Part shown: piece after piece, positions 43,234-52,120 of the stretch
How positions within the stretch are numbered: position 1 is the stretch's first letter
How the letters are laid out: every line of letters begins with the position of its first letter
From: Sphingopyxis sp. USTB-05
Lineage (GTDB): Bacteria > Pseudomonadota > Alphaproteobacteria > Sphingomonadales > Sphingomonadaceae
NCBI RefSeq assembly: GCF_023822045.1
Contig: NZ_CP084712.1
Coordinates: forward strand, 2,232,001 to 2,296,000
Length of the DNA stretch: 64,000 nt
Reading direction: 5' to 3'
Program-made: the position numbers and the translations under genes
The notes under the pieces: generated by a model
What the model saw: only the letters and a program-made list of their open reading frames with translations
Told to the model about the DNA's origin: nothing
Databases searched by the model: none

Positions 43234-44403
43234 TTACGGACGATCCTTCTTGCTCAACGGCAATGCAATGGACGCCCGCGTGCCTTTACCCGACCTCGCC
43301 AACGCGTAGCGCACTTCGGCTCGCATGGTACGCGCCATGGCGGCGATGAGCTTGGTCCCCAGTCCCGTGCCGCGGACAGCGCCGTCTTGGGGCAGGCCCA
43401 TTCCCTCATCTTCGACGGCAAGTTCGACCATATTCTCTCCGTCCATGGAAAGACTGACCAAAATTTCGCCGTGAGCGGCCTCGGCATAGGCATATTTGCA
43501 GGCATTGCTCACCCATTCATTCGCGATCATGCCGAGCGCAACTGCCTTGTCGGTGCACAGTTTGATAGGCGGCGCGGAAACGACAACCTCACGGCGAGCC
43601 GCAGCCGTGGACCAACTCTCGCTAAGATCGGTGGCAAGGCCGGCGAGATATTCGTCCATCGCGACAAACTCGACATCGTCGGTCGTGTAGAGGCGCCGGT
43701 TGACCTGTGCGATCGTCGCGATGCGTTGCTGCGTCTTCTGAAGCGCCTCGCGTGCGCCAGGGTCGGCCAGCGTTTTCGCCTGCAGCGCGATGAACGACAT
43801 CACCATCTGCAGGTTATTCGCGACGCGGTGATTTACTTCCTTGAGCAACGCTTCGAGCCGCGCGTTACTGGCCCGCAATTCGGCCTCCGCTTGCTCACGC
43901 GCCCGGCGCAGCAGGGCTCGTTCGAGGACCTGCGTAAAGATGCTGCCGAGCAGGTCGAAGAATTCCTCGCCGACCGACTTGACCACATAGTCGTCGGCGC
44001 CCGATTTAAGGGCTGCGACGGCAATCCTGCTTTCTTCCGATCCCGTCACATAAACAATTGGCGGACAATCGGTCAGTGCGCGGAGAGCCTCGATCGTCGC
44101 CAGCCCATCCATTCCCGGCATATAATGATCGACCGCTACAAGGTCGAAGGCACCATCCCGCGTCATTTCGACGCCGTCCGCACCGGTCGCTGCAAGGCTG
44201 ATATCGAAGCCCTTCCGCGCCAAGGCGCGGGAGACGAGGCGTCTTATTCCCTCGTCGTCGTCGATATAAAGGATGTGGGGCAGCGTCTTTCTCAGGCGGG
44301 ATCGGGTTCGGGGACCTGGATCACCGACAGAAAGAGGCCAAGTTGTCGGATCGCATCCGCGAAATTCTCGTAATTCACCGGCTTGGTGATGTAGACGTTG
44401 CAA
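43234..44403 (-). CDS. Receiver domain fused to HWE/HisKA_2 histidine kinase
   Basis: The protein core is HILYIDDDEGIRRLVSRAL receiver (phospho-Asp in LVAVDHYMPG) then a HisKA_2 H box (LKEVNHRVANNLQMVMSFI) and HATPase (ANEWVSNACKYAY, DEGMGLP, GTGLGTKLI). No in-frame ATG, GTG or TTG lies between position 44403 (inside the previous gene) and the receiver; a CTG at 44295-44293 overlaps the upstream stop as CTGA and could be the true start. The 44403 start is given as the only standard codon. Third gene of a kinase-regulator cassette. Confidence 0.85.
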   Translation of the reverse strand: MQRLHHQAGELREFRGCDPTTWPLSVGDPGPRTRSRLRKTLPHILYIDDDEGIRRLVSRALARKGFDISLAATGADGVEMTRDGAFDLVAVDHYMPGMDGLATIEALRALTDCPPIVYVTGSEESRIAVAALKSGADDYVVKSVGEEFFDLLGSIFTQVLERALLRRAREQAEAELRASNARLEALLKEVNHRVANNLQMVMSFIALQAKTLADPGAREALQKTQQRIATIAQVNRRLYTTDDVEFVAMDEYLAGLATDLSESWSTAAARREVVVSAPPIKLCTDKAVALGMIANEWVSNACKYAYAEAAHGEILVSLSMDGENMVELAVEDEGMGLPQDGAVRGTGLGTKLIAAMARTMRAEVRYALARSGKGTRASIALPLSKKDRP

Positions 44404-44738
44404 CCGAGGTCATAGCAACGCTGAATTTCCACCTTGTCGTCGGTCGTCGTCAGCACCACAACCGGGGTTCGACGAAGCGGACTGCCATCCCCCTTGATCT
44501 TCGCCAATATGTCCGTGCCGCTCATGTCGGGCAGATTTAGGTCGAGCAGGATCAGTGCCGGGCCGTTGCGCACCGGGCCATGTTCGCTGTCGTAAAGGAA
44601 CGACAGCGCCGAATTGCCGTCGAGGAAATGATGGATGGTGTTCGAAATACCCGCGCGGCGGATATTCTTCTCGATAAGGCGCGCATGGCCCTCATCGTCC
44701 TCGATCATCACGATATTCACCGGTTGCTGGTCAGGCAT
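44292..44738 (-). CDS. Single-domain response regulator (Rcp1-like)
   Basis: 148 residues from the ATG at 44738, overlapping the kinase stop by 8 bases, with GGAGACG upstream. Receiver with IEDDEGHARLIEKNIRRAG, phospho-Asp in ILLDLNLPDMSGTDIL and Lys in YITKPVNYENF; the family usually pairs with a light- or redox-sensing kinase. It passes phosphate between the two flanking kinases, by inference. Confidence 0.9.
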   Translation of the reverse strand: MPDQQPVNIVMIEDDEGHARLIEKNIRRAGISNTIHHFLDGNSALSFLYDSEHGPVRNGPALILLDLNLPDMSGTDILAKIKGDGSPLRRTPVVVLTTTDDKVEIQRCYDLGCNVYITKPVNYENFADAIRQLGLFLSVIQVPEPDPA

Positions 44739-46233
44739 TTTCGTCTCCGCCAAGCCATTCCGTCGGCAAGCTTAAACGGAAGGTCGATCCCTCATCGAGG
44801 GCTGATGAAACTTCGATAGTCGCGCCCAGCCGATATGCAAGAGCTCGTGCGTGGGCAAGCCCGATCCCCTCGCCTGGCTGGTCCTGTGTGCCAGACCGCC
44901 GGAACAGATCAAAAATGCGGCCGTGATCGCGCGGGTCGATCCCGCGGCCATTGTCGATCACCTCGACGACCGCGCGGCCATGAGCCGTGCGCCCGCGCAC
45001 GTCGATCACGCCCGGTCGGCCGGGCTTCAGATATTTGAGGGCATTCTCGACAAGGTTCGACAATATCTGCTCGACGGCGACGCGATCATTGACGATCGTC
45101 GGCAACTCGCCAACCGAAACGGCCGTGCCATCTTCCTGGATGCGATGCTGAAGGCTTTCGACGATGCCGTGCACCATCGAAGTGAGATCGAGCGGTTCGG
45201 GCGCGAGCGTACGGCGGCCCTGCCGCGACAGGTTGAGGATGGCGTTGATCAGCCGGTCCATCTTCTGCGTCGAGGTTCGGATGAAGCCGATCGCCTCGGG
45301 AAGATCCTCCTCGATCGCAAGGCGAGTGTTCGGATCGGGCGCGGCCCAGCCTTCCGCATCACTTTTTTCAAGATAGCCGGCGATGGACCGGCGCGCTGTT
45401 TCAAGTTCTGCGGTAAAGCCCATGACATTGACGAGCGGGGACCGAAGATCGTGCGATACGATGTAGGCAAAGCGCTGTATTTCCGCGTTGGCGCGTTTGA
45501 GTTCGCCGGTGCGCGCATCGACAAGCTGTTCCAGACCGTCGTTCAGATACCGAAGCTCTTCTCGCGAGGTTCGCAAGTCGGTGAGGTTCCGTCGAACGAG
45601 CCATAGCGTCACGGCCGCGATCACTATGATGAGCAGGCCCGTCGAAACAAGTGCTGCGGTAAAAAGGCGCTGCGTCATACGCAGTTCTGCCTCGCGGGCG
45701 CGCAGCAGCCCGAGTTCGTCATTGACCATCGTCTGCACAATCGCGCGCATCTCGCGAACGAAGGCTACGCCATCATCGTTCGAGAAGTCGGCCAGCATGC
45801 GGGCGCGCGCCGCCCCGCTTAGGGAGATCGTCATCCGATAGTGGCGGAAATAGGAATCCAGCAGCGCGCGCAGCCGCTCCACACGGCGCTGCTGGGCCGG
45901 ATTATCCGCGATCAACGCCGCCAATTCATTCGCGCGTGCCGATGCGACCTTCTGCGTATCTTCGACAATGCCCGCGAAGGCGAAATTCTGAGTCAGCAGG
46001 AGCCCGCGCCGCGCAGTCTCCATTCGTTCGTTTGCGCTCGCGAAACCGCCGAGACTGGCCTCCACTGCCAATGTGTGCGCCACAAGCTGCGCGTTGGCCT
46101 CATTCTGCCGCTGAATCCAGAAAGTCGCGATCGCGGCCGCCAGCAGCGCCGCAAATCCGAATGAAAGCATGATGATGATCAATCGGCTTGCGCGGGCATC
46201 GCGGCCAAGCGCGCCAATTTTCGTTGAATCCAT
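44731..46233 (-). CDS. CHASE3-domain histidine kinase
   Basis: 500 residues: two membrane helices at about 20-40 and 190-215 enclose a CHASE3 sensor domain; a coiled-coil follows, then H box (AYIVSHDLRSPLVNVMGF) with an unusual insertion (about 300-330) before the HATPase (VENALKYLKPGRPG, DNGRGIDP, GEGIGLAHARAL). HDLRSPL is characteristic of phytochrome-type kinases. Ends WLGGDENA, inside which the next gene starts. Signal unknown. Confidence 0.92.
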   Translation of the reverse strand: MDSTKIGALGRDARASRLIIIMLSFGFAALLAAAIATFWIQRQNEANAQLVAHTLAVEASLGGFASANERMETARRGLLLTQNFAFAGIVEDTQKVASARANELAALIADNPAQQRRVERLRALLDSYFRHYRMTISLSGAARARMLADFSNDDGVAFVREMRAIVQTMVNDELGLLRAREAELRMTQRLFTAALVSTGLLIIVIAAVTLWLVRRNLTDLRTSREELRYLNDGLEQLVDARTGELKRANAEIQRFAYIVSHDLRSPLVNVMGFTAELETARRSIAGYLEKSDAEGWAAPDPNTRLAIEEDLPEAIGFIRTSTQKMDRLINAILNLSRQGRRTLAPEPLDLTSMVHGIVESLQHRIQEDGTAVSVGELPTIVNDRVAVEQILSNLVENALKYLKPGRPGVIDVRGRTAHGRAVVEVIDNGRGIDPRDHGRIFDLFRRSGTQDQPGEGIGLAHARALAYRLGATIEVSSALDEGSTFRLSLPTEWLGGDENA

Positions 46234-46481
46234 CTAGTTCGCACTTCCCTACCGGCAGCCTGGCCACCGATTTCGGCAGCATTCATGACTGTCGCAGCGT
46301 CGCTAAACAAGCCCGTATGCTCGCCGCTTGCATCTTTTCCGGCACGACGACGTTGGACCTATCCGAACATAGGGGACATTATTTGAAGAACGCCGCCCGC
46401 CCGACCGCTCCATTCACGCTTCCTATCGCGGAACACCGTGCCTGCGTGTTGGCCGCTTCCGTTCCGGTTCGATTTTGACCG

Positions 46482-47168
46482 ATGGACCTTTTCAATCCTG
46501 ACCTGATCTGGCCAATATGCGGAGCGGTTGCCGCAGGCACGCTAATCGGGGGCGAACGCGAGTATCGCGCGAGCCCGGCGGGCCTTCGCACCCATATTCT
46601 CGTCAGCCTGTCGTGTTGCCTTCTGATGCTATCGGCAGTCCACCAGATGGCATGGCTCAACGACACCCCGATCGAGGTTATCCGGATCGACCCCGTGCGT
46701 ATGGCGCACGGCGTCCTGACCGGCATCGGCTTTCTGTGCGGGGGCGTGATCTTTCGCGAGGGCCTCAATGTTCGCGGCCTCACCACGGCCGCATCGCTGT
46801 GGATGACCTCTACCCTTGGCATGCTTTTCGGGATCGGCTTCTACGAACTCGCAATTTTCGGAACCGTCGTGACGTTACTGGTCCTGGCAGCGGTGACGAT
46901 CACCGAGCGCCATGCCCCGCAGCGGCGCGTCGTCCATCTGAGCGCCAGTTTCGACAGAACAAGCAACATGTCATCGGACCAGTTCGTCAACGCGCTCGAA
47001 ATGCACGGGCTCAAGACGATCACCGTGGACGAGCGCCTCGCGTCGGATATGCTGACCTTCTCGGCGATCGCGGATGGATATACCGAGGAGCGCATTCTCG
47101 CGATCGTTTCGGCCTGGAAGGCCGGCATGGATGTGAAGGAATATGAAGTGCGCCCGGCGCAGGCTTGA
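46482..47168 (+). CDS. MgtC/SapB family membrane protein
   Basis: 228 residues. Four N-terminal helices with GGEREYRASPAGLRTHILVSL and GVLTGIGFLCGGVIFREG, the MgtC/SapB signature, plus TTAASLWMTSTLGMLFG. The C-terminal about 75 residues are a small ACT-like cytoplasmic domain. Family members affect Mg2+ homeostasis or acid tolerance. Ends before a bidirectional terminator. Confidence 0.9.
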   Translation: MDLFNPDLIWPICGAVAAGTLIGGEREYRASPAGLRTHILVSLSCCLLMLSAVHQMAWLNDTPIEVIRIDPVRMAHGVLTGIGFLCGGVIFREGLNVRGLTTAASLWMTSTLGMLFGIGFYELAIFGTVVTLLVLAAVTITERHAPQRRVVHLSASFDRTSNMSSDQFVNALEMHGLKTITVDERLASDMLTFSAIADGYTEERILAIVSAWKAGMDVKEYEVRPAQA

Positions 47169-47200
47169 TCGCTTCGTGGCGGCCTGGCCTTCCAATCTTC

Positions 47201-47250
47201 CAATATGAAAGCGCCGGCAGCCCATCGGCCACCGGCGCTTTAATATTGGA
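47201..47250. terminator. Bidirectional terminator (18-bp interrupted stem)
   Basis: CCAATAT-g-AAAGCGCCGG pairs with CCGGCGCTTT-a-ATATTGG, i.e. 17 of 18 base pairs with a 14-base loop, flanked by T or A tracts. It lies between the convergent mgtC-like and DUF1328 genes. Confidence 0.75.
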
Positions 47251-47269
47251 ACTCAGGCTCTGCCTATGA

Positions 47270-47443
47270 TCAGGGCAAGGTTCGGCGACCGCCTCGTCCG
47301 AACACGAAACCGACGACGACCAGAATTACTGCTAGCACCAGCAGGATTTTCGCGAAATCCGCCGACAGTCCGGCGATGCCGCCGAAGCCGAGAAGCGCCG
47401 CGACGAGCGCCACAACCGCAAAGATGATAGCCCATCTGAACAT
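47270..47443 (-). CDS. DUF1328 small membrane protein
   Basis: 57 residues from the ATG at 47443, chosen because AGGAG lies 7 bases upstream (the ATG at 47449 is too close). Two hydrophobic helices ([22 protein letters not shown] and [21 protein letters not shown]) make the DUF1328/YtjA pattern. Function unknown; family members are often stress-induced. An exact EcfG-type promoter lies about 100 bases upstream. Confidence 0.9.
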   Translation of the reverse strand: MFRWAIIFAVVALVAALLGFGGIAGLSADFAKILLVLAVILVVVGFVFGRGGRRTLP

Positions 47444-47542
47444 GTTCATTCTCCTTCGTGGACGCGCGCCTTCTTTCGCTCGCGCATGGAAATGCCGAGC
47501 GGCGATTGGAGCCGTCAACTTATCCTGAATGGATAATTTGGT

Positions 47543-47567
47543 AACGATTTCCCGCGTGGAAGGTTCC
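47543..47567 (-). promoter_or_regulatory. General-stress (EcfG) promoter of the DUF1328 gene
   Basis: Minus strand GGAAC-N16-CGTT, an exact fit to the alphaproteobacterial EcfG consensus, pointing to the ATG at 47443 with about 99 bases between. A short inverted repeat TTATCC-N5-GGATAA (47520-47536) sits just downstream of the -10 block. Confidence 0.7.
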
Positions 47568-47677
47568 TGCCCCGCTCGGGGCCAAACAGGAATAGCTGTG
47601 CGTGCCGAAAGAGCCGTACACCGGCATGAGTGCGCATTGGCTCCGCCAAATTCCGCCATGCAATCCGGGGGTCATGG

Positions 47678-48763
47678 TCACCTGTCCGGTTGAACGAACC
47701 CTGGCCATCGCCGCATATAGTATATGAAATCATCGCTGAGCCCTTCGTCACGCAAGTGCCGGGCCGTAACCGGAAGCTCCGGCGACCGATACGTCGGATC
47801 GCGGCGGACGCGTTCGGGAAAATCGTGGCGCAATATGGCTGCGCGGCCAATCACGACAAAGTCGCAGCCGGCGTCGAGTACCCAGGCTGCGTCTTCTGCA
47901 TCCATGACCTTGCCAGCCGCGCCGAGCAGGACATTGCCGCGTGGCAGGTCGGTGAAGAAGCTCATCAGCGAACGAGATTTGAACCGTTCTTCCTCCGGTT
48001 CCTTGCGGACATCCCACAGCGACATGTCAAGATAGTCGATCTTTTCCTGCCGCAGCACTTCGGCCGCCACATCGCGGATTTCTTGCAGTTCCAGCCCGAA
48101 ACGCTCGGGCGAAAGCCTCAGGCCGAGCTGGAAGTCGGGGCCCGTGGCGGCGCGAACGCCGTCGATGATCTCGAAGATGATGCGCGCACGGTTTTCGAGA
48201 CTGCCGCCATACCGGTCGGTTCGCCGGTTGCTTGCCGCCGACAGGAATTCGGCAAGGATGTATCCGTGCGCTCCGTGGATCTCGACGCCGTCGAAGCCCG
48301 CCTGCTCGGCCCGACGCGCGCCTGCGATGAAGTCGTCGCGCAGCTCCTCGACCTCGGCTTCGGACAGAGCCCGGACATTGCGTTCGGGCACTTCCGACGG
48401 CGCGACGGGCGCGCCGATCAGTTCGGGTTCGGCGCGGCTTCCGGCGTGATGCAGTTGCAGCGAAGAGAGCGAGCCCCGCGCCTTGATTCCGGCGGCGAGC
48501 CCCGCGAGGCCTTCGACATGCTGGTCGGCGAAGACGCCGAGCTGCCCCGTAAAACCCTGCCCCACCGGCTGGACGTGCGACGCGGCGGTCATCGTCAACG
48601 CAAAGCCCCCTTCCGCGCGCATCTCCAGCCACTTGCGCTCCGCTTCCGAAAGTGTGCCGTCGGCATGGCTCTGCCGATTGGTCAGCGGTGCGAGCATCAG
48701 CCGGTTCTTCATCGGCTTGCCCCGTGCGAGGGACAAAGGTTCGAACAGTCTTTCGGACGACAT
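47678..48763 (-). CDS. NADH:flavin oxidoreductase, old yellow enzyme family
   Basis: 361 residues from the ATG at 48763, with GGAAGTGAG upstream (an ATG at 48778 is also in frame). FMN-barrel features: LMLAPLTNRQSH, VEIHGAHGYILAEFLSAASNRRTDRYGGSLENR, LGAAGKVMDAEDAAWVLDAGCDFVVIGRAAI. OYEs reduce activated C=C bonds. Gene order after the BVMO and before the operon end suggests a role on an unsaturated ketone intermediate. Substrate inferred from context only. Confidence 0.92.
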   Translation of the reverse strand: MSSERLFEPLSLARGKPMKNRLMLAPLTNRQSHADGTLSEAERKWLEMRAEGGFALTMTAASHVQPVGQGFTGQLGVFADQHVEGLAGLAAGIKARGSLSSLQLHHAGSRAEPELIGAPVAPSEVPERNVRALSEAEVEELRDDFIAGARRAEQAGFDGVEIHGAHGYILAEFLSAASNRRTDRYGGSLENRARIIFEIIDGVRAATGPDFQLGLRLSPERFGLELQEIRDVAAEVLRQEKIDYLDMSLWDVRKEPEEERFKSRSLMSFFTDLPRGNVLLGAAGKVMDAEDAAWVLDAGCDFVVIGRAAILRHDFPERVRRDPTYRSPELPVTARHLRDEGLSDDFIYYMRRWPGFVQPDR

Positions 48764-48799
48764 ATCGCTCACTTCCATATGGGGACGCGGGTGCCGGAC

Positions 48800-50422
48800 C
48801 TATCGGAGGGTGAAGCCACGATAACCTTCCGCCGCAGCGTCGGAACAGATTTCGCGATAGCGGCCAAGCCCGCCGATGTAGACAGGAAAGGTGCGCGGCT
48901 TGCCCGGCACGTTCGCGCCGGTGTACCAAGTGTTGGCGGTCGGATAGAGCGACAGCGAGCCCAGTGTCGTCACCTTGCCCATCCACCAATCCTCAGCCTC
49001 TGCGTCGGCCTCGATCGAACGCAGGCCGTCGGCGCGCATATGGGTAATGCAATCGCAGACCCAGTCGACATTCTGTTCGTTCAAAAGGATGAAATTGGCG
49101 AGCGCCGACGGCCCGTTCGGTCCGGCAATGACAAACAGGTTTGGAAAGCCCTCGATCATCAGGCCAAGATGGGAACGCCCGCCGTCGGCCCATTTATCCT
49201 TCAGCTTGCGGCCGTCCCTTCCCTCGATGTCGATCGACAGCATCGCGCCGGTTAGCGCGTCATAGCCCATCGCCGCGATGATGACGTCGACCTCGACTTC
49301 GCCCTCGGCGGTGCGGATGCCCTTTTCGGTGATTTCGACGATAGGATGCTCGAGACAGTCCTTCAGCGTCACATTGTCGCGGTTATAGGCTTCGTAATAT
49401 CCGGTATCGAGGCATGGGCGCCGCGCAAAGATCGGATAGCCGCGCGGGGTCAACCGGCGTGCGGTGTCGGGATCCTTCACCACGTCGGCGATCTTGCCGC
49501 GCACGAATTCGGCGACGACCTCGTTCGCCTCGCGATTGGTGAGCAGGTCAGAGAAAAGTCCGAGGAAAGCGAGGCCGCTGTGCGCCCAGGCATCTTCCAT
49601 CAGCTTCTCGCGCTCGGCGGGCGTGACGCTAAACACCGGGCGGTGCGTGATCGGCCGCACGCCGCCGGTCAGCGAGTGACGCGCCGCCGCACGCAGTCCC
49701 GGATAATGCGCCTTGATATGCGCAACATAGTCTTCATCGAGCTTGCGGTTGCGCATTGGCAGCGTGAAGCTGGGCGTGCGCTGATAGACATAGAGATGCC
49801 CGGCCTTTTCGGCGACCACCGGCACGATCTGGATGCCCGAAGACCCGGTGCCGATCAACGCGACGCGCTTGCCCGTGAGGTCAACGTCATGATGTGGCCA
49901 TTTGCCCGACAGATACAGTTCGCCCTTGAACTTGTCGGCGCCCGGAATGTCGACCTGTTTCGGCACCGACAACGGCCCGGTCGCCATCAGGCAATAGCTT
50001 GCCTCATAAATGTCGCCGCGATCGGTCTCGATCCGCCAAAGCGCCGCATCCTCGTCATAATGAACCGCCGTTGCGCGCGTTTCGAAGCTGATGTCGCGCT
50101 TCAGGTCGAGCTTGTCGGCGACAAAGCGCGCGTAGGACAGGATTTCGGGCTGCGCCGCGAACTGCTGGCTCCAGGTCCATTCCTGCTGAATCTCGTCGGA
50201 GAAGGAATAGCTGTAGTCGATGCTCATCACGTCGCAGCGCGCGCCGGGATAGCGGTTCCAGTACCAGGTACCCCCGACGTCGTCACCGGCTTCGATCAGA
50301 TGAACATCAAGCCCCATGCCGCGCGTGCGGTGCAGCGCATACATGCCGCCGAATCCGGCGCCGATAATCAGCGCGTCGAGGCGGCGGGGAGTCTTGTCGG
50401 GGGAGGAATTGGCCTGTTGCAT
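48800..50422 (-). CDS. Flavin monooxygenase, Baeyer-Villiger type (with altered fingerprint)
   Basis: 540 residues from the ATG at 50422. FAD Rossmann motif IIGAGFGGMYAL, the second NADP Rossmann GTGSSGIQIVP and the YPGARCDVMSIDYSYSFS, TSxxF-type motif of class B monooxygenases. The BVMO fingerprint FxGxxxHxxxW(P/D) reads F165KGELYLSGKW175P, with Leu171 in place of the conserved His. It should still bind FAD and NADPH and act on a ketone, but Baeyer-Villiger activity is uncertain. Same operon as the CoA ligase and crotonase. Confidence 0.88.
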   Translation of the reverse strand: MQQANSSPDKTPRRLDALIIGAGFGGMYALHRTRGMGLDVHLIEAGDDVGGTWYWNRYPGARCDVMSIDYSYSFSDEIQQEWTWSQQFAAQPEILSYARFVADKLDLKRDISFETRATAVHYDEDAALWRIETDRGDIYEASYCLMATGPLSVPKQVDIPGADKFKGELYLSGKWPHHDVDLTGKRVALIGTGSSGIQIVPVVAEKAGHLYVYQRTPSFTLPMRNRKLDEDYVAHIKAHYPGLRAAARHSLTGGVRPITHRPVFSVTPAEREKLMEDAWAHSGLAFLGLFSDLLTNREANEVVAEFVRGKIADVVKDPDTARRLTPRGYPIFARRPCLDTGYYEAYNRDNVTLKDCLEHPIVEITEKGIRTAEGEVEVDVIIAAMGYDALTGAMLSIDIEGRDGRKLKDKWADGGRSHLGLMIEGFPNLFVIAGPNGPSALANFILLNEQNVDWVCDCITHMRADGLRSIEADAEAEDWWMGKVTTLGSLSLYPTANTWYTGANVPGKPRTFPVYIGGLGRYREICSDAAAEGYRGFTLR

Positions 50423-50513
50423 CGAAAATCCTTGGGAAAGTCTTGTGTCGGTCGTCGGGCAGCGAATTCTCCGGCCCGCGCGCCCGCCCCCGGGCGCTGC
50501 GGGCCGGAGACGA

Positions 50514-52109
50514 TCAGCCAGTGGACGTCCGGGCTGAAATTTCGGCGCGCGCAAGGTCCATCCCGCTGCGATAGTCGCTCTTCCCGCTCGCATGGCGCGG
50601 CAGGACGGCGACGCGGATGATCGTGCGCGGTTGTTTGTAGGCGGCAAGGTCGTGAGACAGAGCGGCGCGCAGCGCCTCATCGTCCGGGCTGTCGCCCGCC
50701 TCGATCAGCGCGGTGACCGCGCTGCCCCATTTCGGATCGGGCAAGCCGAACACCATCGCGTCGGCGATGCCGTCGACGCGCTTCAGCGCCTCCTCGACCT
50801 CTTCGACGAAGACCTTTTCGCCGCCGGTGTTGATGCACATGCTGCCACGGCCGAGCAGGCGAAAGCGCCCATCGGGCAGCCGTTCGGCCATGTCGCCGGG
50901 GACTGCATAAGCCTGTCCGTCGATCGTGCGATAAACGCTGGCGGTCTTTTCGGGATCGCCATGATAGCCGGCGCCGAACGGCGGTCGCCGCGCCAGCCAG
51001 CCCGAACCAACCTCATCATCGGCAAGCACGCGGCGGCCGTCCTGATCGACGATGACCGTCTGCGGACCCGGCTCAAACAGGCCCGTCGGCGTGGCGCGTT
51101 CGCTGTTGGTGATCGCATAGCCGAAACCCGAGGCTTCCGAAGCACCAAGAATGTCGAGCAGTGTGAGCTGCGGCAATGCCTCAAGCAGCGCCGCCTTCAC
51201 CTGTTCGGACCACATAAGGCCCGCCGAGGAAATCAGCCGCAACGCCGACAGATTCCAGCGCCCCGGATTGGCGAGCAACGTATCGGCCATCGGGCGTGCA
51301 AAGGCGTCGCCGACGATCAGGATACGCGTGACGCGATGCCGTTCGGCCTCGCTCCACAATTCCTCGGCACTGAAGCGATCCGACGGTAGCAACACGGCCG
51401 TGCCGCCGACGAGCAATTCGGCGAGCGAGCTATTAAGCCCCGCACCATGCATCAGCGGACATGCTGGCATCACGCGACCCGCCGCGCCCTTCAGCACCTG
51501 CGCGACATGATCGTCCATGCTGGCGGGCGTCGACACGGCGACCGGCGATTCCAGTTGCGAGCGCCGCGCATCGGCCGAGCGCCACATCACACCCTTCGGA
51601 CGCCCGGTGGTGCCGCCCGTGTAGAGAAGATAACCATCGTCGGGCGAACGCTCGATGCCCAGCGGCGACGCCTCACCTTCCGATACGATCGCGTCATAGG
51701 TGCCCTCACCGCCGATCTGCACCGCATAGGTCAAATGGTCGATCTCGCCGCCGATCAGCGACGCAACGACCGGAGCGAACTCGTCCTGATAAAAGAGGCC
51801 AGCGGCCTGACAGTCACGCAGCACATATTCGATCTCGGACGTCGTATAGCGATAGTTCAGATTGACGTGCGTCAGCCGAGCCTTGAACGCTGCGGCGGCA
51901 ATCTCGATGAACTCGGGAATGTTGCGGGCGAGGATCGCGATACGCGCGCCTGCGGGCAGCCCAGCCGCCAACATCGCACGCGCCAGCCGGTTCGACCGCG
52001 CGTCGAAATCGGCCCAGTTGGTGACATGGTCGCCGCGAATGATCGCCGGCCGATCGCCCGGCACATTCGCCGCGGTCGCGTCCAGCAGGTCGCCGAAATT
52101 CCAGTCCAT
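50514..52109 (-). CDS. AMP-dependent acyl-CoA synthetase
   Basis: 531 residues. Adenylation motifs LLYTGGTTGRPKGVMW (P-loop), DILGASEASGFGY (ANL A5-like) and GRGSMCINTGGEKVFVEEVE; the C-terminal Lys in LPRHASGKSDYR (canonical GK). Activates a carboxylic acid to its CoA ester. Placed between crotonase and BVMO genes in the minus operon; likely substrate is an acid released from lactone hydrolysis. Confidence 0.93.
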   Translation of the reverse strand: MDWNFGDLLDATAANVPGDRPAIIRGDHVTNWADFDARSNRLARAMLAAGLPAGARIAILARNIPEFIEIAAAAFKARLTHVNLNYRYTTSEIEYVLRDCQAAGLFYQDEFAPVVASLIGGEIDHLTYAVQIGGEGTYDAIVSEGEASPLGIERSPDDGYLLYTGGTTGRPKGVMWRSADARRSQLESPVAVSTPASMDDHVAQVLKGAAGRVMPACPLMHGAGLNSSLAELLVGGTAVLLPSDRFSAEELWSEAERHRVTRILIVGDAFARPMADTLLANPGRWNLSALRLISSAGLMWSEQVKAALLEALPQLTLLDILGASEASGFGYAITNSERATPTGLFEPGPQTVIVDQDGRRVLADDEVGSGWLARRPPFGAGYHGDPEKTASVYRTIDGQAYAVPGDMAERLPDGRFRLLGRGSMCINTGGEKVFVEEVEEALKRVDGIADAMVFGLPDPKWGSAVTALIEAGDSPDDEALRAALSHDLAAYKQPRTIIRVAVLPRHASGKSDYRSGMDLARAEISARTSTG

Positions 52110-52120
52110 GACGGTAGCCC

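Noticed and set aside
46430..46450. GGAAC upstream of the MgtC-like gene as an EcfG promoter
   Set aside because: GTT follows after only 13 bases, outside the 16-17 base spacing to a CGTT-type block.
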